From: Pelagibacterium lentulum
GTDB lineage: Bacteria; Pseudomonadota; Alphaproteobacteria; Rhizobiales; Devosiaceae
Assembly (NCBI RefSeq): GCF_003992625.1
Contig: NZ_RZMW01000009.1
Location: 1 to 64,000 of the forward strand
Length of the DNA stretch: 64,000 nt
Direction: 5' to 3'
Below, in pieces: positions 17,586-27,800 of this stretch (positions within the stretch are counted from its first letter, which is position 1; each line of letters opens with the position of its first letter). Under the pieces are notes generated by a model, which was not told where the DNA came from, did not search any database, and was given only the letters and a program-made list of their open reading frames with translations. A program made the position numbers and the translations under genes.

Positions 17586-18623
17586 ATGTTTTTGAAATCC
17601 GGTGGCAAGGCCGCCGCGATGGGTGTTGTCACGTTTTCGGCAGCTTTGCTCGCGACAGCATCCATCCCGGCAGTTGCACAGGAAACCAACTGCGGAACCG
17701 ACCGCACAATCGATATTGCTGAAATGACGTGGCCCTCAGCGGCAGCATTGGCCCATATCCACGCCGTCATTCTGCAAGAGGGTTTTGGTTGCAATGTTGA
17801 AATCGTGACGGGCGATACGGTGCCGACCTCCTCATCCATGCTGAGCCGCGGACAACCGGCAGTTGCGCCCGAACTCTGGACCAGCGCGATTGAGGAACCG
17901 TGGGCAAACGGCATCGAGAACGGTGTTGTCGTCGAACTCGGCGACGCGATTACCGATGGCACTGTCGAGGGTTGGTTCATCCCGCGCTATGTGCAGGAGG
18001 AACATCCCGAGTTGCAGACAGCCGAGGATGTGATCGCCCGGCCCGACCTGTTCGCCGACCCTGAAGACCCCAATCGCGGCCGCCTCTATTCGTGCCCTCC
18101 GGGCTGGGTGTGCGAATTGTCCACCTCGGCGCTTTTTGAAGCCTATGACATGGATGAAAAGGGTTGGAACCTGTTCTCGCCCGGCTCCGGCGGTGCTCTT
18201 GATGCGTCGATTGCGCGCCAGTTCACACGCGAAGAGCCCATCCTCTTCTATTATTGGGGACCGACCTCGATCCTTGGCCAGTTTGATGCCGTTCAGCTCG
18301 ATCTCGGCGAAGTCGATATGGAGGTTTATACCTGCAATACCGACATCGAATGCGACGAGCCTGCCGGGATTACCGCATATCCGTCCTCGCCTGCCGTAAT
18401 CGGCGCTGCCGCCTGGGTGCCCGAAGAAGCGCCCGAGGTTGCCGAGTATCTGGCACAGGCCGGGCTGACCAATGACCAGATCAGCAGGCTGCTTGTTTAT
18501 GGCGTGGAGGAACTGGCCGGGGCCGAAGAAACGGCCCAGAACTTCCTGCGCACCGAGCAGGATGTCTGGACGGCATGGGTTCCCGACGATGTTGCAGAGC
18601 GGGTTCTTTCAAGCCTTAACTGA
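17586..18623 (+). CDS. Second betaine/choline-type ABC substrate-binding protein
   Basis: A 345-residue OpuAC-family protein with a signal peptide (residues 1-29, ending PAVAQ). It carries paired cysteines around CPPGWVCEL and CNTDIECDE, and tryptophans in IAEMTWPS, PELWTSAIEEPW and YYWGPTS for quaternary amine binding. The ATG at 17586 is preferred over 17580, since GGAGG ends at 17578 and only the second start has proper spacing. It is only distantly similar to the binding protein of the preceding operon, so a different ligand is likely. It heads a binding protein-permease-ATPase operon. Confidence 0.82.
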   Translation: MFLKSGGKAAAMGVVTFSAALLATASIPAVAQETNCGTDRTIDIAEMTWPSAAALAHIHAVILQEGFGCNVEIVTGDTVPTSSSMLSRGQPAVAPELWTSAIEEPWANGIENGVVVELGDAITDGTVEGWFIPRYVQEEHPELQTAEDVIARPDLFADPEDPNRGRLYSCPPGWVCELSTSALFEAYDMDEKGWNLFSPGSGGALDASIARQFTREEPILFYYWGPTSILGQFDAVQLDLGEVDMEVYTCNTDIECDEPAGITAYPSSPAVIGAAAWVPEEAPEVAEYLAQAGLTNDQISRLLVYGVEELAGAEETAQNFLRTEQDVWTAWVPDDVAERVLSSLN

Positions 18624-18717
18624 CAAAGACCGATAATGGGGCACCATGCGGCCGGGCGGATGCGTCCGGTCGCATTTGCCTTTGGGGGTATGGGCTACCC
18701 AATGAGGACCCGAATAC

Positions 18718-19587
18718 ATGTTTCCTGATGTGATAGACACGAGACCGCTTCGCAGAGCGGTCGATAACGGCCTGAACTGGGTTGTGCGCAATTGGGGCAC
18801 CGAGCTTGAGGCTGCTGCCTCGCCGCTCTTGCGCCTGCTCAATGCCATCGAACAGCTTTTGCTGGCAACGCCGTGGTGGCTGATCATTGCCATTCTGGTT
18901 GGCGTTGCATGGCTCGCTACCCGGCGCTGGCAATTGCCGCTCGTGGTTTTCCTGTCCATGATCTTTCTCGGCGTGATGGACCTTTGGCGCGATGCCATGG
19001 TGACGACAGCGCTGATGATTGCCGCAACGCTGACAGCAATCGTGATCTCGATCCCCATTGGCGTCTGGATGTCGCGCTCAACGCGGGTGCGCCAGATCGT
19101 AACCCCTGTTCTCGATCTGATGCAGACCATGCCTAGCTTTGTCTATCTGATCCCGACGGTGATGATTTTCGGTCCCGGCCGCATTCCGGCCCTGATCGCT
19201 ACAATCGTCTATGCGTCCCCGCCCCTGATGCGGCTGACCGATCTCGGGCTGCGCAATGTCGATCCGGCGGTGATGGAGGCCAGCCAGGCCTTTGGGGCAA
19301 CGCCGACGCAAAAACTTTTCGGGGTACAAATTCCGCTGGCGCTGCCCACAATTTTGGCCGGGGTGAACCAGACAACCATGATGGCGCTGGCTATGGTGGT
19401 GATCGCCTCGATGATCGGTGCAGGCGGGCTTGGCTATCAGGTGTTGCAGGGTATCGGCCGACTGGAGGTGAGCCGCGGGCTTTTTGCCGGATTGGGCATT
19501 GTGGCGCTGGCGATTATCTTTGACCGGATCACCCAGGCCTATGGCAAGCGCCTGCAAGCGCGCATCGGCATTTCGGAGGCGCGCTGA
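18718..19587 (+). CDS. Second betaine/choline-type ABC permease
   Basis: A 289-residue ProW-type permease with hydrophobic segments from about residue 50 and the family words PVLDLMQTMPSFVYLIPTV and EASQAFGATPTQKLFGVQIPL. GAGGA lies before the ATG at 18718. The stop is two bases from the ATPase start, showing tight coupling. It parallels the permease of the preceding operon in every motif. Confidence 0.85.
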   Translation: MFPDVIDTRPLRRAVDNGLNWVVRNWGTELEAAASPLLRLLNAIEQLLLATPWWLIIAILVGVAWLATRRWQLPLVVFLSMIFLGVMDLWRDAMVTTALMIAATLTAIVISIPIGVWMSRSTRVRQIVTPVLDLMQTMPSFVYLIPTVMIFGPGRIPALIATIVYASPPLMRLTDLGLRNVDPAVMEASQAFGATPTQKLFGVQIPLALPTILAGVNQTTMMALAMVVIASMIGAGGLGYQVLQGIGRLEVSRGLFAGLGIVALAIIFDRITQAYGKRLQARIGISEAR

Positions 19588-19589
19588 AC

Positions 19590-20651
19590 ATGGGCGAGCA
19601 GACACAGCAAAACGATATTGCGATCCGAATGCGGGGCGTGACGAAAATCTTCGGCCCCGATCCGCAGATCGCGCTCGCCCTTCTGCGGTCCGGGAAATCC
19701 AAGGACGATGTGCAGGCCGAAACCGGCCATGTGGTCGGGTTGGACAATGTTTCGCTCAATATCGCGCGCAGTCAGATCTTTGTGGTGATGGGGCTTTCGG
19801 GTTCGGGCAAATCCACGCTGATCCGGCACGTAAACCGCCTAATCGACCCGACCGCCGGGGAAATCGAAGTTGGTGGTGAAGACGTGCTTTCCATGAATCT
19901 CGAGCAGTTGCGGGATTTTCGGCGCACCAAGATCGCCATGGTGTTCCAGAAGTTCGGGCTGTTGCCGCATCGCTCGGTGCTCGCCAATGTGGCCTATGGG
20001 CTGGAAGTGCGCGGGGTCAAGAAGGCCGAACGCGAGGAAAAGGCCGCGCAATGGATCGAAACAGTCGGGCTCCAGGGCTATGAAAATTCACGCCCGCGGC
20101 AATTGTCCGGTGGCCAGCAGCAGCGTGTCGGCCTGGCCCGAGCGCTGGCGATGGATACCGAGATCATCCTGATGGATGAGGCGTTTTCCGCGCTCGATCC
20201 GCTGATCCGGTCTGGCATGCAGGATCAGTTGCTGGAACTTCAGCAATCGCTGCACAAGACGATCCTGTTTATCACCCACGATTTCGATGAGGCGCTGAAA
20301 ATCGGCAATCGCATTGCGGTCTTGAAGGATGGCGCAGTGCAACAGGAAGGCAAGCCCGAAGATATCGTGCTCAATCCCTCCAACGCCCATATCGAGGATT
20401 TCGTGCGTGATGTTAACAAGGCGCGCGCCATTCATGTGCGCACGATCATGGACACCTCAAAGATCGAACCCAGCGTACTTACTGTACCCGAAGATGCGCG
20501 CTGCGAGGACGTGCTACCCTATTTTGCCGAGCATGACTGGATCGGCGTCGTTAATGCCGATGGCAAGCAGATCGGTCAGATTACGGCCAAACGGGTCATC
20601 AAGGCACTGGCGCGCTATTCGCCCGATGTGCCCACACCAGCCGGAGAGTAA
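19590..20651 (+). CDS. Second betaine/choline-type ABC ATP-binding protein
   Basis: A 353-residue ATPase with Walker A GLSGSGKST near residue 70, signature LSGGQQQRVG, Walker B ILMDEAFSALD, and a C-terminal region (about 285-345) that retains CBS-like sequence in shortened form. The usual DEP proline is alanine here (MDEAF), which is common in this family. GGAGG precedes the ATG at 19590. Its last 37 bases overlap convergently with the dCTP deaminase gene. Confidence 0.85.
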   Translation: MGEQTQQNDIAIRMRGVTKIFGPDPQIALALLRSGKSKDDVQAETGHVVGLDNVSLNIARSQIFVVMGLSGSGKSTLIRHVNRLIDPTAGEIEVGGEDVLSMNLEQLRDFRRTKIAMVFQKFGLLPHRSVLANVAYGLEVRGVKKAEREEKAAQWIETVGLQGYENSRPRQLSGGQQQRVGLARALAMDTEIILMDEAFSALDPLIRSGMQDQLLELQQSLHKTILFITHDFDEALKIGNRIAVLKDGAVQQEGKPEDIVLNPSNAHIEDFVRDVNKARAIHVRTIMDTSKIEPSVLTVPEDARCEDVLPYFAEHDWIGVVNADGKQIGQITAKRVIKALARYSPDVPTPAGE

Positions 20652-21763
20652 TGCTCTATACCCTCATAGGGCTTGAAATGCTTTGAAAGTTTGAGGCTCT
20701 GGGCCTGATAGTTCGAGCCCATTGCCGAGCCGTAGAGCGTATCGGGTCTTTCGGCCATTTTCTCATAGACCAGCCGGCCAATGGTCTGACCGTGACCAAG
20801 AAGAAACGGCACTTCGCGGCTACGCACTTCAAGCACGGCGCGCGAGCCTGTACCCCCGGCTGCCGTGTGACCAAAGCCGGGATCGAAAAAGCCTGCATAG
20901 TGCACGCGGAATTCACCCACCAGCGGATCGAATGGCACCATTTCGGCGGCATAGTCAGGCGGCACGTGAACACTTTCACGGCTGACAAGAATGTAAAATT
21001 CGTCGGGATCGAGGATCAGTTCATTATCGCCGCGATTGTAGAGCGGCTCCCAATATTCGAGGACGTCCAGCGTGCCCTTGCGGTCCACATCGACGACGGC
21101 GGTGTGGCGCTTGGAGCGGAAGCCGATTAGCCCGCCCCGGCCCTCGCCCATCAGATCGATCGAAAGCGAAACGCCTTCACCGACATCCATGTTGGGATCG
21201 AAAACAAGTGTTTCCTTTTTATGCACGGCCTTGTGCTGGGCGACGGTCAGACGCGGATTGCCGACGCGGAAGCGCATTTGGGACAGGCGCGAACCCGTGC
21301 GCACCAGAACCGGGAAGGTGCGCGGGGAAATTTCGAGATAAAGCGGGCCTTTATAGCCTGCCGGCACCGTATCGAAGCTGCGTGCGCCATCGGTGATGAC
21401 GCGGGTGAAGATGTCGAGCCGCCCGGTGGAGCTTTTCGGATTGGCGGCGGCGGCAACATCTTTGGGGAGCGCGAGGCTTTCAAGCAGCGGCACGATATAG
21501 ACGCAGCCGCGCTCAAGCACGGCGCCCTTGGTCAGATCGATTTCGTGCAGCTTGAGGTTTTCAACGCGCTCGGCAACCGTTTTGTCTGGACCGGGCAGAA
21601 AACTGGAGCGGACGCGCAAGGCTTTTTCGCCCAGACGCAGATCGAGGCTGGCGGGCTGTATCTGGTCGGCAGCGAACTTTTTGCCCGAGGCGATGGCGCC
21701 CTGCTTGGCGAGGTTCTTGATTAAGCGTGCCGAAAAAATACCGTTAGGCCAAACCTGGCTCAT
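20615..21763 (-). CDS. dcd: 2'-deoxycytidine 5'-triphosphate deaminase, duplicated-domain type
   Basis: Converts dCTP to dUTP for thymidylate synthesis. The 382-residue product is about twice the size of ordinary Dcd and holds two dUTPase-like jelly-roll halves, each with the family features (LDLRLGEKA, PKSSTGRLDIFTRVITDG, PLYLEISPRTFPV in the first; GFFDPGFGHTAAGG, VLEVRSREVPF, GQTIGRLVYEKM in the second). This long form is known in alphaproteobacteria. The start is the ATG at 21763. Its 3' end overlaps the convergent ABC ATPase gene by 37 bases. Confidence 0.85.
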   Translation of the reverse strand: MSQVWPNGIFSARLIKNLAKQGAIASGKKFAADQIQPASLDLRLGEKALRVRSSFLPGPDKTVAERVENLKLHEIDLTKGAVLERGCVYIVPLLESLALPKDVAAAANPKSSTGRLDIFTRVITDGARSFDTVPAGYKGPLYLEISPRTFPVLVRTGSRLSQMRFRVGNPRLTVAQHKAVHKKETLVFDPNMDVGEGVSLSIDLMGEGRGGLIGFRSKRHTAVVDVDRKGTLDVLEYWEPLYNRGDNELILDPDEFYILVSRESVHVPPDYAAEMVPFDPLVGEFRVHYAGFFDPGFGHTAAGGTGSRAVLEVRSREVPFLLGHGQTIGRLVYEKMAERPDTLYGSAMGSNYQAQSLKLSKHFKPYEGIEHYSPAGVGTSGE

Positions 21764-21793
21764 TATGTCGTGCCTCCAAAGCTTGTTTCACGA

Positions 21794-21896
21794 TTAGAAC
21801 AAATCCGCTTTCTATGGAATTGCGGATTTGTTCTAAACCCCTATTTTGGCGCGTGTCCGAACCGAATAGCCGGCGACCACCTATTCTGGACACGCA
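21794..21896. repeat. Composite palindromic intergenic repeat, copy 1
   Basis: Two hairpins in tandem. The first is a perfect 15-bp stem (21794-21808 with 21822-21836). The second pairs CGTGTCC..GAATAG with CTATTCTGGACACG. Shared words with copies at 34698 and 58989 include CGCGTGTCCGAACCG. Confidence 0.75.
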
Positions 21897-21970
21897 CACT
21901 GGCAACCTGAGCGATTGACGCCAAGCGCGATTTGGCAGTAAGTCAGAGGTGACTGCAAATAAATGGCAGT

Positions 21971-22076
21971 CAGGTGGTGATTTGGCCGGTCCGATTGCAG
22001 GCCACCTGGATTTTTGCTCGCAAAGGTCCGAACGTGCTCGAACCAAGGTTTGGGGACAAAAGCTGCTAAAGCGACC
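21971..22076 (+). promoter_or_regulatory. SAM-II riboswitch upstream of metZ
   Basis: The conserved core GTGATTTGGCCGGTCCGATT then GCAGGCCACC is followed, after an enlarged loop, by GCTAAAGCG. Stem P1 is CAGGTGG (21971-21977) with CCACCTG (22002-22008). The pseudoknot is GGTC (21988-21991) with GACC (22073-22076). This is the SAM-binding class typical of alphaproteobacterial methionine genes; high SAM should lower expression of metZ. Confidence 0.88.
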
Positions 22077-22082
22077 ATTTGC

Positions 22083-22118
22083 TCCGGCCGCAACACGCGT
22101 GCCGGATTTTTTGTTTTT
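22083..22118 (+). terminator. Intrinsic terminator between the SAM-II riboswitch and metZ
   Basis: TCCGGC (22083-22088) and GCCGGA (22101-22106) form a stem followed by TTTTTTGTTTTTT, only seven bases after the aptamer and directly before the metZ ribosome binding site. Position suggests that the riboswitch output is premature termination. Confidence 0.75.
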
Positions 22119-22129
22119 TGAGGTGTCCC

Positions 22130-23335
22130 ATGACCAAAGAAAAGAATCCGCTCAGTGACCACAAGCGCCGCAAGGCGCAGACCATGATGGTTCACGGCGG
22201 CATGGAACGCAGCCAGCACGGGGAAACCTCAGAAGCGATCTTTTTCAATTCCGGCTTTGTCTATCCCACATCCGCCGCTGCCGAAGCGCGGTTCAAGGGC
22301 GAGGAGCCGGGCCATATCTATTCGCGCTTTTCCAACCCGACCGTTGAAATGTTCCAGCAGCGCGCGGCGCTTTTGGAAGGCGCAGAGGCTGCACGTGGCA
22401 CGGCCACCGGGATGGCTGCGGTAACGACCGCGGTGATGGGCCAGGTGCGCGCAGGCGATCATGTGGTGGCGGCACGGGCGCTGTTTGGCGGCTGCCGGTT
22501 CGTGGTCGAGGATTACCTGCCGCGCTGGGGCGTGGAGTCCACGCTGGTCGATGGTCGCGACCCGGAAAATTTCGCGCGGGCCATGCGGCCCAATACAAAA
22601 GTGGTTTTCGTTGAAACGCCAACCAACCCGACGCTGGAGCTTGTCGACCTCAAGGCGGTTGCCGAAATCGCCCATGCCAATGGTGCCTTGCTGGTCGTGG
22701 ACAATGTGTTTGCTACCCCGATCTGGCAGAAGCCGCTGGAGTTGGGCGCCGATCTGGTCACCTATTCGGCCACCAAGCATATCGACGGGCAAGGCCGTGC
22801 CATGGGCGGAGTGATCCTTGGAAGCAAGGCGCTTATTGAAGCCGATATTCATACGATCATCCGGCAGACCGGGCCGTCGATGAGCCCGTTTAACGCATGG
22901 GTGCTGCTCAAGGGGCTGGAGACCCTTTCGATCCGCGTGAAGGCCATGACCGAGAACGCGGCAAAGGTTGCCGATTTTCTCGCCGATCATCCCAAAGTTG
23001 AATCGCTCAGCTATCCCCATCACAAGAGCCATCCGCAATACGCGTTGGCCAAGCGCCAGATGGGGGCGGGATCGACACTAGCAGCCTTTACCGTGAAGGG
23101 CGGCAAGGAAGCCGCCTTCCGCATGGCGGATGGGCTTTCGGTGATCGCGATTTCCAACAATCTGGGCGACGCGAAATCGATCATTTCTCATCCGGCAACG
23201 ACCACCCATCAGCGCTTTTCCGATGAGGCCAAGCTGGAAATGGACATTACGCCGGGGCTAATGAGACTTTCAGTGGGGTTGGAAGACGCGGACGACCTGA
23301 TCGCCGATCTGGCCTTCGGGCTCGAACAGGTTTAG
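22130..23335 (+). CDS. metZ: O-succinylhomoserine sulfhydrylase
   Basis: A PLP enzyme making homocysteine directly from O-succinylhomoserine and sulfide in methionine synthesis. The 401-residue product matches the Cys/Met metabolism family: substrate and PLP binding in HIYSRFSNPTVEMFQQR, the PLP lysine in YSATKHIDGQG and the arginine-containing end TPGLMRLSVGLED. The frame is open further upstream, but the ATG at 22130 follows GAGG and matches family length. It is controlled by the SAM-II riboswitch and terminator ahead of it. The metZ/metB/metY distinction rests on overall likeness and on the riboswitch context. Confidence 0.88.
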   Translation: MTKEKNPLSDHKRRKAQTMMVHGGMERSQHGETSEAIFFNSGFVYPTSAAAEARFKGEEPGHIYSRFSNPTVEMFQQRAALLEGAEAARGTATGMAAVTTAVMGQVRAGDHVVAARALFGGCRFVVEDYLPRWGVESTLVDGRDPENFARAMRPNTKVVFVETPTNPTLELVDLKAVAEIAHANGALLVVDNVFATPIWQKPLELGADLVTYSATKHIDGQGRAMGGVILGSKALIEADIHTIIRQTGPSMSPFNAWVLLKGLETLSIRVKAMTENAAKVADFLADHPKVESLSYPHHKSHPQYALAKRQMGAGSTLAAFTVKGGKEAAFRMADGLSVIAISNNLGDAKSIISHPATTTHQRFSDEAKLEMDITPGLMRLSVGLEDADDLIADLAFGLEQV

Positions 23336-23372
23336 GTTGCGCCAGACGACGCACTGACCGGTCGGGCAGCCC

Positions 23373-24818
23373 ATGGATTTTCGCACTATCTTTTCGGCCA
23401 TTGGCGCGCTGACAGCGGCTTTGGGTGTGGCCATGTTGCTGCCCGCAATTGCCGATCTGGCCGTTGGCCGGGAAGATTGGACGGTGTTTCTCACCGCATC
23501 GCTTTTCACCACCATTATCGGAGCCGGCCTTTGGGCCTCCTCGTCGGGCGGCACGCCGGAGTTGAACCTGCGGCAAGCGTTTCTGATGACGACGCTTATT
23601 TGGGTGGTGCTGACCATATTCGGCGCGCTGCCGCTTTACATGTCGGGGCTGGGGCTGAGCATTACCGATGCCATGTTTGAAGCTATGTCGGGGATCACAA
23701 CGACCGGCGCGACGGTCATTACAACGCTCGATACGGCGCCGCCGGGGGTGCTGTTGTGGCGCGGGTTGCTGCAATGGTTCGGCGGCCTCGGCGTCGTGGT
23801 AATGGCAATTGCGGTTTTGCCCATGCTCAAGGTGGGTGGAATGCAGATGTTCAAGGCCGAAGCCTTTGAGACACCCGACAAGATTTTGCCCGGAGCCACT
23901 GCAATCGCTTCGGCAATGACGATTATCTATTCGCTACTGACCTTTGCCTGCACGGTCAGTTACTGGGTGGCGGGAATGGAGCCGTTCGACGCCTTCACCC
24001 ATTCGCTTTCCACCGTCGCAACGGGTGGATTTTCGACCCGCGATGCCTCGCTTGGGGCATTCGAGCAACCTGCGGTGCATTATGTGGCCATCGCGTTCAT
24101 GGTTCTGGGGGCGCTGCCTTTCATCCTCTATATCGGGATATTGCAGGGGAGTTTTTCTGCACTGTGGAAGGATTCCCAGGTGCGCCTGTTTCTCTGGATC
24201 ATTGGCGCGGCAACGCTTGTCATGATGCTTTACCAGATCGATCTCGATATTTCCGGCGGCGAGCTGGCGTTCCGGCAGGCGTTGTTCTCGGTGGTTTCGA
24301 TCATAACGGGCAGCGGGTTCGGGATCGCCGACTTTTCGGCCTGGGGCACGTTTTCGATAGCGCTGTTTTTCATTCTCATGTTTATCGGCGGCTGCACCGG
24401 TTCGACATCGTGCGGCATCAAGATCTTCCGCTTTCAGGTGCTTGCGCGCGACCTTTATCAGCATGTGCGCCAGATCGTTTATCCCTCGATCGTTTACGTG
24501 AAGCGCTATAACAACCGCCCCCTGCCCGACAGCGTTTCGACATCGGTGCAGAGCTTTGTGTTTATCTACATTGCAAGCTTTTTCGTGTTGGCCATCCTGC
24601 TTTCAATGTCCGGCCTGGCGCCTATGGAGGCCCTGAGCGCCTCGGCCACATCAATCGCCAATGTCGGGCCGGGCCTTGGGCCGCAGATCGGTCCGGCAGG
24701 CAATTTCGCTGCGCTGAGCGATCTTACCAAATGGCTGATGACAATCGGGATGCTGGTCGGTCGCCTTGAAGTGCTCGTGATCCTCGTCCTGTTCACGCCA
24801 CGCTTCTGGAAGGCGTGA
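23373..24818 (+). CDS. trkH: Trk-type potassium uptake protein TrkH
   Basis: A 481-residue polytopic protein of the SKT superfamily. All four selectivity-filter hairpins are visible: TTTGATV, STVATGGFST, GGCTGSTSCGI and SIANVGPGLG. The protein takes up K+ with a TrkA NAD-binding partner, which is not in this window. It begins 37 bases after metZ, possibly in the same transcript, though functionally it fits the neighbouring osmoadaptation genes. Start ATG at 23373. Confidence 0.9.
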   Translation: MDFRTIFSAIGALTAALGVAMLLPAIADLAVGREDWTVFLTASLFTTIIGAGLWASSSGGTPELNLRQAFLMTTLIWVVLTIFGALPLYMSGLGLSITDAMFEAMSGITTTGATVITTLDTAPPGVLLWRGLLQWFGGLGVVVMAIAVLPMLKVGGMQMFKAEAFETPDKILPGATAIASAMTIIYSLLTFACTVSYWVAGMEPFDAFTHSLSTVATGGFSTRDASLGAFEQPAVHYVAIAFMVLGALPFILYIGILQGSFSALWKDSQVRLFLWIIGAATLVMMLYQIDLDISGGELAFRQALFSVVSIITGSGFGIADFSAWGTFSIALFFILMFIGGCTGSTSCGIKIFRFQVLARDLYQHVRQIVYPSIVYVKRYNNRPLPDSVSTSVQSFVFIYIASFFVLAILLSMSGLAPMEALSASATSIANVGPGLGPQIGPAGNFAALSDLTKWLMTIGMLVGRLEVLVILVLFTPRFWKA

Positions 24819-24843
24819 ACGGCGCCCTTTGCTGGAAGCGCTT

Positions 24844-27800
24844 CTATTCCGCTGGCGCCATCGGGTTGGCGTCATGGTGACGGCCTGCCAGCATTTCCCG
24901 CCATGTCAGAGCGTTCTTTGTCAGGAACGCCCAGCGCAAGAAGGCACCGACATCAGCCCCAACCCCGAGCATCGCCGGAACAAGGAACAGGACCAGAAGC
25001 GTTGCTGCGCCGAGACCTGAAACGATGGTGACGGCCATGGGGATAAGGAACTGGGCAACAAGGCTCTGCTCAAAGATCAGTGGCAATAGGCCCCCTATGG
25101 TGGTGAGGGAGGTGAGGATCACAGCGCGGAGACGATCACGCGAGGCGCCAATGGCCGCTTCGCGCAGCCCCTGCCCTTCGGCCAGTCGCTCGTTCATCCG
25201 CGCGATCAGCACAATCGAGGCGTTGACCAGAATACCGGCCAGCCCGAGCATGCCCATCATCGATACGACGGTCAGGTTATGGCCCAGGAGGTAGTGGCCC
25301 CAGACAGCCCCGGCGACGCCGAAGGGAATGATGACCATGACGGCAAGCGGAGTAAACCAGGACGCAAACATCCATGAGATGATGATGTACATGACCGCCA
25401 GCGCGAACATGGCGCCCATGCCGAGATCGGCAAAGGCTGCATTCTGTTCGGCGCGGCGTCCGCCGAACTCATAGCTGATGCCATAGCGACTGGTGATGGC
25501 AGGCAAATAGTCGGACTCCAAACGCGCCAGGATTTCGGCATTGTCGACACCTTCGGCCACATTGGCGCGCACAGAGACCGCTGTACGGCCATCCTCGCGA
25601 ATGATGAAGCGGAAGTTCTGGGATTCCGAGAAGGTAACGATAGAACTGAGCGGCACATAGGCGCCGCTCGGTGCCTTCACCCACATGTCGCGTAAAGCGG
25701 CGGATCCGCTCGTGAGATCGTTGCGGACGAGACGCACGGATATTTCTTCTTCATGGGCGGCTATGGTGCCGACATTGCGTCCCTCGAACGCATCGCGCAC
25801 CTGAGCGCCGAGCGTGGTGAGATCGAACCCGAGCGCGGCACCGCGCGCATTGAGGTTCATGATGAGTTCGGGGCTGCCGTAAAACAGGGTATCGGAGGCG
25901 GAATCGACTTCCGGGAAGCCCTCAAGAATATCCTGGAGGTCTTCAGATGCCTGTTTGAGAATTGTCGGGTTGGCCCCGATGAAGCGCACATCGACAGCCG
26001 CGCCTTGCGGGCCACCGCGCGATTCCCGAACGCCGATGCTTTCAACGCCGGAGACCGACGGCAAGTTATCGCGCAGCGCCTGTGTGATGGCCGGGGTACG
26101 GACCGTGCGCTCTTCGGACGGCGTCAGATAGACATTGAAGTTGGCTTGGCCTTCTTCCAGATCGAGGCTGGCATAGGTTGTGACGAGCAATTGTTCGCCA
26201 TTTGGTGCCAGTTCGGCTTCGGTGTCGTTCACCGCCGCCTCAATGTCCAGAATAATATTGGCCATTTCTTCCTGCGGGGTGCCTGCCTGAAAGCGCGCAA
26301 TGACGTTAAAACTTTCCGCTTCCGCCGTTGGGAAGAAATCGAACCGGAGCTGGCCGGACATATAGATGCCAGCAGCGCCCATGGTGAATGCCAGCGCTAT
26401 GGCAATCGTGAGATAGCGCCATGAATAGGACCATTGGGCGAGCGTGCCGAACATACGGTCCCGGAAGAAATCAAAGCCTGCATCAAAGCGGCGTCGGAAA
26501 GGACCGGGGCGCTTGCGTTGTTTTGGCAGCGCATGGGAGAGGTGCCCCGGCAGAATGAAAAAACTCTCCAGAAGGCTGGCGGCCAGTACGGCGATCACGA
26601 CAACCGGCAATGTCGCCATGATCTGCCCGACCACATCGCCCACCAGCCAGATCGGCGCGAAAGCCGCCATTGTGGTCAGCGCGGCCGCAACAATGGGGGC
26701 GGCCATGCGCCCTGCCGCCTGAATGGCCGCCTCGGATCGCGATAGCCCTTGTTGATAGAGCGTCGAAGTGTGTTCGCCCACAACGATGGCGTCGTCCACA
26801 ATAATGCCGAGGACCATCATGAGCGCGAACATGGAAATCATGTCGATGGTCAGGCCCATGACGTAGATCGCGCCAAGCGTACCGGCAATGGCAACCGGTA
26901 TGCCCACGGCAACCCAGATCGCCACGCGCCCGTCGAGAAACACGAACAGCACGATCAAGACGAGGATCAGGCCCGCAAGCCCGTTATCGACGAGCAAGGC
27001 AAGGCGCTGATTGACCTGTTCCGCCGCTGCATCGAAAACGACAGCGTTCAGCGATTGCGGCAATGTGGGCTGAAGCTGTTCGACATAAGCCTGCACGGCC
27101 TCATAAGTCGTGACGGTATCGGCACTTGCTGAACGCGACACCTGCAGCTTGATCGCCGGTTCGCCCCGCATATAGCCGAGCGGCGTATCGGGATCGAACG
27201 TATCGGTGACGGTTGCGATGTCGCCAAAGGTGAGCGTTTGACCTGTGCTCGATGAGAATACCTCGGTCTGCTCGATCTGTCGGACCGACAGTTCGCGCGC
27301 TGCGGCGCGGATCTGGGCATCGAAATCGCCTGAAAGCGACCCGGAGGGCTGGTCCGAGAAATTGGGCGAAAGCGCATTGGCAAGGTCGGCCAGCGTCAGC
27401 CCCAATTGGCGCAGATGGGCATCGTCAACCACAATGCGCAATTGCCGGTCGCGATAGCCTGTAAACTCCACCCGGTCGACCCCGGCCGCTAACAGCCCAT
27501 CGCGGATTTCGCGCGCGTATTGGCGAAGGGCTTCCTCCGGGAACGGCCCTGAAATGGCGATAGCGGCAACAGGGTCGAAAAAGCGACGCGCGGAAACCGA
27601 TGGCGTATCGGCGCTCGAGGGCAGATTGTTGACCGATGCGACAGCTGTTTGCACCTGCCGTTCGGCTGTCTGCATGTCAACGGTACGCTCGAAATTGACC
27701 GTGATATTGGCACGGCCCTCCCGCGCAAAGGACTCCATGCCGATGACGCCATCAATCGAGCTTATTGCCGGTTCGACAAGCAGAAGAATATTGCGTTCGA

